Below, piece by piece: positions 60,151 to 64,000 of a stretch of 64,000 bases of DNA (positions are counted from its first letter, which is position 1; each line of letters opens with the position of its first letter). Made by a program: the position numbers and the translations under genes. Location of the stretch: NCBI RefSeq assembly GCF_900106525.1, contig NZ_FNOG01000004.1:78796-142795 (forward strand). Reading direction: 5' to 3'. This stretch comes from Lysobacter enzymogenes. GTDB lineage: Bacteria; Pseudomonadota; Gammaproteobacteria; Xanthomonadales; Xanthomonadaceae. The notes below the pieces were generated by a model. The model ran no database searches and was not told the DNA's origin. It worked only from the letters and a program-made list of their open reading frames with translations.

Positions 60151-61161
60151 ATGACCCGCAACGGACGCCTTTTCGCTCTCGCCGCGCTCGCCGTGGCCCT
60201 CGCCGCCTGCGGCGCCAAGAGCGAATCCGAGCAACTCGCCGACCTGCGCGACGGCCTGACCTATACCCAATACCGCCGCGTCTCCGAGAACGGCCTGCCG
60301 GCGGCGCTGGAGACCTACCGCTTCGGCGCGCAGTTCAGCGACAAGGCCGGCATCGCCCGGTCCGACCTGCCCGAACTCGGCCCGGCCGACCTGTGCATCG
60401 CCCATCTGCTGCTGGCCTACGGCGCGCTCGGCGCCGACAAGACCACCATCGCGCTGGCCGAAACCGACATCGTCGAAGCGCAGGATTGCGCCGCGTTCGA
60501 CAACCTCGCCGCCGCGTCGCTGCGCTCGGTCGCGTTCCAGCGCCTGCAGTGGCCGCAACTGGCGCAGGCCGAGAGCGAGCGCGTCTGGGCCGCGCAGGGC
60601 GACGGCGATTTCCAGAAAGGCCCGGCCGGGCAGATGCTCGCCCTGCACCTGGGCCTGGGCTATCTGGCGGTCAGCGAGAAACGCTGGGACCGCGCCCAGA
60701 TCCACGCCGACGCGCTCGGCCAGATGCTGCGCGCGCCGTGGCTGGGCAAGATCGCCGAGGCCGGCGTGGCGGTGCAGGAAGGCCGCCCCCGCGATGCGCT
60801 GATCTCGCTCAAGCGCCTGAGCGCGGACCCCAGCGTGCCGCCCGAGCTGCGCAAGGAACTGGCCGGGTTCATCGCGCAAGTCGAAGCCAAGGGCGGCGAC
60901 GTCGACTCGTTCGCCTTCATGCCGCGGCTGGCGACCTCGCTGGCCTGGGACGCGGTGCAGGCGCACGGCCCCGAGGCAATGCGCGCGGCGACCCGCTTCG
61001 CCGACGAACAAGCGCTCAAGCCGGTCGGCGAATCGCTGCAGAAGGGCGTGGGCCAAGCCAGCGAAGCCGCCGGCGGCTGGTGGCGCAAGCTGCGCGAGGC
61101 GGTGTCTTCGTCGCCTGCGCCGGAGGCGCCGGCCGACGGGAAAGCCGCGCCGGCAGGGTGA
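60151..61161 (+). CDS. Lipoprotein of unknown function
   Basis: The predicted protein has 336 residues, with a lipobox LAAC at C20 after a short hydrophobic signal. It is therefore an outer- or inner-membrane lipoprotein facing the periplasm. The body is helical, with TPR-like segments (LALHLGLGYLAVSEKRWDRAQIHADALG and later LISLKRLSADP, given as residue markers ~165-240). The C-terminus is Pro/Ala-rich. GGAGGG precedes the ATG. No family was recognised. Its position after psd does not by itself imply a phospholipid role. Confidence 0.75.
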   Translation: MTRNGRLFALAALAVALAACGAKSESEQLADLRDGLTYTQYRRVSENGLPAALETYRFGAQFSDKAGIARSDLPELGPADLCIAHLLLAYGALGADKTTIALAETDIVEAQDCAAFDNLAAASLRSVAFQRLQWPQLAQAESERVWAAQGDGDFQKGPAGQMLALHLGLGYLAVSEKRWDRAQIHADALGQMLRAPWLGKIAEAGVAVQEGRPRDALISLKRLSADPSVPPELRKELAGFIAQVEAKGGDVDSFAFMPRLATSLAWDAVQAHGPEAMRAATRFADEQALKPVGESLQKGVGQASEAAGGWWRKLREAVSSSPAPEAPADGKAAPAG

Positions 61162-61237
61162 GCCGGCCACGCCGCGCAGTTAGCGGGAAACGCCGGCTAT
61201 CTGCGCGCCGAACGCGACGCGACCAGACCGCCGACGC

Positions 61238-61927
61238 TCAATCCCGCGCCAGCGTCGCCGACCGCCCGATCCACCACTGCGCGGCCCAGTAGCTCACCAG
61301 CACCAGCGCCTGCGCCGCGGCGAACGGCGCAGCGAAGCGGTCGATGGCCAGGGTCGCATCGGACAACACGAAACAAGCGCCGCCGATCGCCGCAGCCGCC
61401 CCGGCCGCGCCCGCGCGCTTGCGCCACACCGCCGCGGCCTGCGCCGCCATCGCCGCCAACACCGCGACGTAGACGATCACCGGGATGCGCAATTCGTTCG
61501 GCAGATGCGGCCACAGCACGCTCATCACCGCCGCGGCGACGGCGGCGTAGGCCAGGAACGGCCAGATCGCCGCGAACGGCCGTGCGCGCCGGCACAGCCC
61601 GACCAGATAGGCCAGGTGCGCGCACAGGAACGAGCCCAGGCCGAACACGAACCAGTCGCCGGGCAGCATCAGGAACGCGTCGCCGGCGGTCGACAGCAGC
61701 AGCCCGACGAAGATCGCGCGGCGATAGCGCGGATCGGCGCCGGCGCCCTCGCGCAGCACCATCGCCGCGATCAGCAGCGTGGTCGCGGGCTTGAACAGGT
61801 AGTGCAGCCAGATCGCGCCGGGGGCGTAGGCGCCGGCGATGGCCAATGCCGCCGACAACGCGACCGCCGCGCCCCACCCGCGCGTGGACAGGACATAGCG
61901 GGTGTAGGTCGCTGCGGGCTGGCTCAT
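61238..61927 (-). CDS. YhhN-family lysoplasmalogenase-like membrane protein
   Basis: This 229-residue polytopic membrane protein has about eight hydrophobic segments. The family's conserved motifs are recognisable: LFKPATT (~residues 44-50), STAGDAFLML (~residues 79-88) and LSDATLAIDRF. Eukaryotic TMEM86B relatives cleave the vinyl ether bond of lysoplasmenyl lipids. The bacterial substrate is uncertain. It converges with the lipoprotein gene across 76 bp, with no clear terminator hairpin there. Confidence 0.8.
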   Translation of the reverse strand: MSQPAATYTRYVLSTRGWGAAVALSAALAIAGAYAPGAIWLHYLFKPATTLLIAAMVLREGAGADPRYRRAIFVGLLLSTAGDAFLMLPGDWFVFGLGSFLCAHLAYLVGLCRRARPFAAIWPFLAYAAVAAAVMSVLWPHLPNELRIPVIVYVAVLAAMAAQAAAVWRKRAGAAGAAAAIGGACFVLSDATLAIDRFAAPFAAAQALVLVSYWAAQWWIGRSATLARD

Positions 61928-62048
61928 GCCGGATCCTCAGTGATGTAACGCGCGGCCCATCGATGCGCTATCGGCGCGGCCCGCGCGCTGGCCGACCACG
62001 ACGACGGCGACGCTACCCGAACGCCGGGCGCGCCGCCGTGCTGCGGGT

Positions 62049-63689
62049 TCAGTCGCCGCAACCGCTCAGCTTGATCCGCTGCCCCGGCTTGACCGCATAA
62101 CGCGGCGCCTTCAGCCCGTTGGCCTTGGCCAGCGCGCGGGTGTCGCAGGAGAACTTGCGCGCCACGTCGGTCAGGGTGTCGCCGCGCTGGATCTTGTAGT
62201 CCTTCGGCGTCGCCTTCTTCTTCGGCTCGGGCTTGGGCGCCGGCGCCGGCGCCGGCGCCGGGCGGCCGGTGGCGACCGTGGTCGGCACCGCGGCGGCGCT
62301 GGTGCCGGCATAGGCCACCGTGCCGTCTTCGCCGGCGCTGGACGCCGGCAGCACGGTCAGCGGGCCGGTGCGCACGATCGCGCTGTTCGCGTCGCTGGCC
62401 ACCAGGGTGCGCGCCAGATCGGCGCGCTTGCCCTGCACGCACCAGCGGTTGTACAGGCTCACCATGCGGGTGGTGGCGTTGAGCGTGGTGCCGGCGGAGA
62501 GGTAGCTGTCGGCCTGGTAGCGCGGGTTGAGGTTGCGCAGCGCGCGCATGTAGCCGTCGCGGCTGCCGCTGCCGCCCATGCAGATGGTCAGTTCATAGAT
62601 CGAGCTGGGCCGGTTCAGGCGCAACTGGGCCAGCTTGCTGTCGACCTTGGGGAAGTTCAGCCCGTACTCGCGCGGGTGCAGGAACAGCCACGCCGCGGCG
62701 ACCACCATCGGCACGTAGTCGCGGGTTTCGGCCGGGAACTGGTTGTAGACCGACTCGTCCCAGAAATTGCGTCCGCCCGAAGCGTTGTTGATCCGCAGCG
62801 CGCGGCCCTCGCCGCCGTTGTAGGCGGCCAGCGACATCTCGATGGAGTTGTTGAGCTGGCCCAGGCGCTCGTTCAAGTACTCGGCCGCGGCCTGCGCGGA
62901 CTGCTTGGGGTCGTAGCGGGTATCGAAGCCCGAACCGTCGTCGCCCAGGCCGAAGCGCTTGCCGGTGGCGAACATGAACTGCAGCGGGCCGGCGGCGCCG
63001 ACGCGCGAGGTCGAATGCACGCGGCCGTTGGATTCCTTGGCCATGATCCCGAACAGCAGCGCCTCGGGCAGGCCGGCGCGCTGGAACTCCGGCCACATCA
63101 GCTGGCGCATGTACTGATAGTTGTCGTAGCTCTGCATCAGCGGACCGCGCAGGTCGGTCAGCCAGCGGCGGATGCCGGCCTGCACGGCCGGGTTGTATTG
63201 GACCATCTTGACGAAGCGCTGGCCGTCGTCGCTGAGCAGCGCGGCGGCGCGCGCGGCCTCGGGCACATCGGCGGCGAGGCCGTCGCTGTCGAGCTGGCCG
63301 GCGTCCTCGGCGTCCTCGTCGGTGTTGGCGACCGAGTCGGCGTTGGCCTTGAGCAGGCGCTTGTAGCCGGCCAGCATGGTGCTCGGCGCGCAGCCCTTCT
63401 GCTTGAGGCAGGCGGCGATCACGTCCTCCATGTCCTCCAGCGCGGCGTCGCTGTCCTGGCGGCCGGTCGGGTCGGCGTTGCGGATCTTGACCAGGGCCGA
63501 CTGATAGCGGGCTTCGGCCGACTGCATGCGCTGGCTCAGCGCGTCGACCGCGGCCTGATCGCGCTTGGACAGGGCCGAGGCTTGCGGCGAGAGGCTGCAC
63601 AGCGCGAGCGCGGCAGCGAGCGGCGCGACCGCCGCACGGAAGCCGACCAGGGCGCGCGCGGCGCGGGCGGAACGTGAATATGCAGGCAT
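62049..63689 (-). CDS. MltD-like lytic transglycosylase with LysM domain
   Basis: This 546-residue exported peptidoglycan-cleaving enzyme has a GH23 SLT fold. A signal peptide covers ~1-39 (ends near QASA). The catalytic Glu is E219 in GIMAKESNGRV, followed by RVGAAGPLQFMFATGKRFGL and MSLAAYNGGEGR, both family signatures. A Pro/Ala/Lys linker leads to one C-terminal LysM domain (~497-546, QRGDTLTDVARKFSCDTRAL) that should bind the wall. The inner ATG was chosen because it starts the signal peptide directly. A long N-terminal coiled region (~40-150) is not part of classical MltD. Confidence 0.87.
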   Translation of the reverse strand: MPAYSRSARAARALVGFRAAVAPLAAALALCSLSPQASALSKRDQAAVDALSQRMQSAEARYQSALVKIRNADPTGRQDSDAALEDMEDVIAACLKQKGCAPSTMLAGYKRLLKANADSVANTDEDAEDAGQLDSDGLAADVPEAARAAALLSDDGQRFVKMVQYNPAVQAGIRRWLTDLRGPLMQSYDNYQYMRQLMWPEFQRAGLPEALLFGIMAKESNGRVHSTSRVGAAGPLQFMFATGKRFGLGDDGSGFDTRYDPKQSAQAAAEYLNERLGQLNNSIEMSLAAYNGGEGRALRINNASGGRNFWDESVYNQFPAETRDYVPMVVAAAWLFLHPREYGLNFPKVDSKLAQLRLNRPSSIYELTICMGGSGSRDGYMRALRNLNPRYQADSYLSAGTTLNATTRMVSLYNRWCVQGKRADLARTLVASDANSAIVRTGPLTVLPASSAGEDGTVAYAGTSAAAVPTTVATGRPAPAPAPAPKPEPKKKATPKDYKIQRGDTLTDVARKFSCDTRALAKANGLKAPRYAVKPGQRIKLSGCGD

Positions 63690-64000
63690 GAGGCGTGCGG
63701 CAGGTCCTTTTTGCGGGGGGCCAGGGTAACGGCGCGGGTCCAGCCCCGGCAAGGACCGTGACCTGACGCGGGTTTTCCGGCCCTTCCCGGCGGGTGGCGG
63801 GCGCTCGCCCGAGCGGATGAGCAAAGTTCGACTGAGCCGCGCCAGCGAAGTTCAGGCCGATGCCCGGTTTTTCGCGGTCGATCGGCGCAAGCGGGGGCGC
63901 CCCACCGCACCGCCCCCAAACCGCCCCACCCCTCCCTCCAATCTCGAAGCAAACCAACGCCCGCCATTCCGGCAAAAGCCGGAATCCATATTGCCGTTGC
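63690..64000. other. Intergenic right edge
   Basis: No gene was recognised in the last 311 bases. A small palindrome, ATTCCGGC with GCCGGAAT around AAAA, lies at 63966-63985 and resembles the dRS3-like element at 5479. A G-rich/C-rich asymmetry (CCCCCAAACCGCCCCACCCC at ~63911-63930) is visible. Confidence 0.4.

Overview
The window is a GC-rich bacterial chromosome segment. Its gene set and order point to a gammaproteobacterium of the Xanthomonadaceae/Lysobacteraceae, most likely Lysobacter or a close relative. The reasons are the metY-rimP-nusA-infB-rbfA-truB-rpsO-pnp order, a complete nuoA-N operon with separate nuoC and nuoD, the prmB-aroC-asd-fimV-truA-trpF-trpB-trpA-accD run, a secreted GH19 chitinase and serine protease typical of predatory soil lysobacters, and many GTG/TTG starts. 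The genus is inferred from family knowledge; no database search was possible.

Layout. 1-10 kb is accessory: an SDR oxidoreductase, a secreted chitinase with two chitin-binding modules, a Sel1-like anchored protein, a DUF2239 protein behind a palindromic operator, a MATE exporter behind a GATC-rich 32-bp tandem repeat, and a secreted GEVED/DUF11 surface protein. 10-20.9 kb (minus strand) is the transcription/translation operon, led by an initiator tRNA with its own promoter and ending in rpsO-pnp. 21.3-36.4 kb (minus strand) encodes all 14 subunits of proton-pumping NADH dehydrogenase (complex I). tRNA-Leu(GAG), secG and tpiA lie just upstream of it. 38-44 kb is a second accessory block: a UDG-family-6 hypoxanthine-DNA glycosylase, a trypsin-like protease, a 2-oxoglutarate oxygenase and a YejM/LapC-like membrane sulfatase. 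44-58.4 kb (minus strand) holds glmM, accD, trpA, trpB, trpF, truA, fimV, asd, a 2-hydroxyacid dehydrogenase, aroC and prmB. 58.5-63.7 kb has a SCO-psd pair, a lipoprotein, a YhhN lysoplasmalogenase and a lytic transglycosylase with LysM.

No prophage, insertion sequence, CRISPR array or dedicated defence system was found. What stands out is the intergenic DNA. At least four dispersed palindromic repeat families occur (called A-D below), often as inverted pairs forming large hairpins, like REPINs. There is also a perfect 109-bp direct repeat, a 31-bp hairpin between tpiA and the glycosylase gene, a degenerate tandem repeat upstream of the MATE gene, and a C-rich, G-poor stretch that looks like a Rho-utilisation region. 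One repeat family shows compensatory base changes, which suggests selection on its structure.
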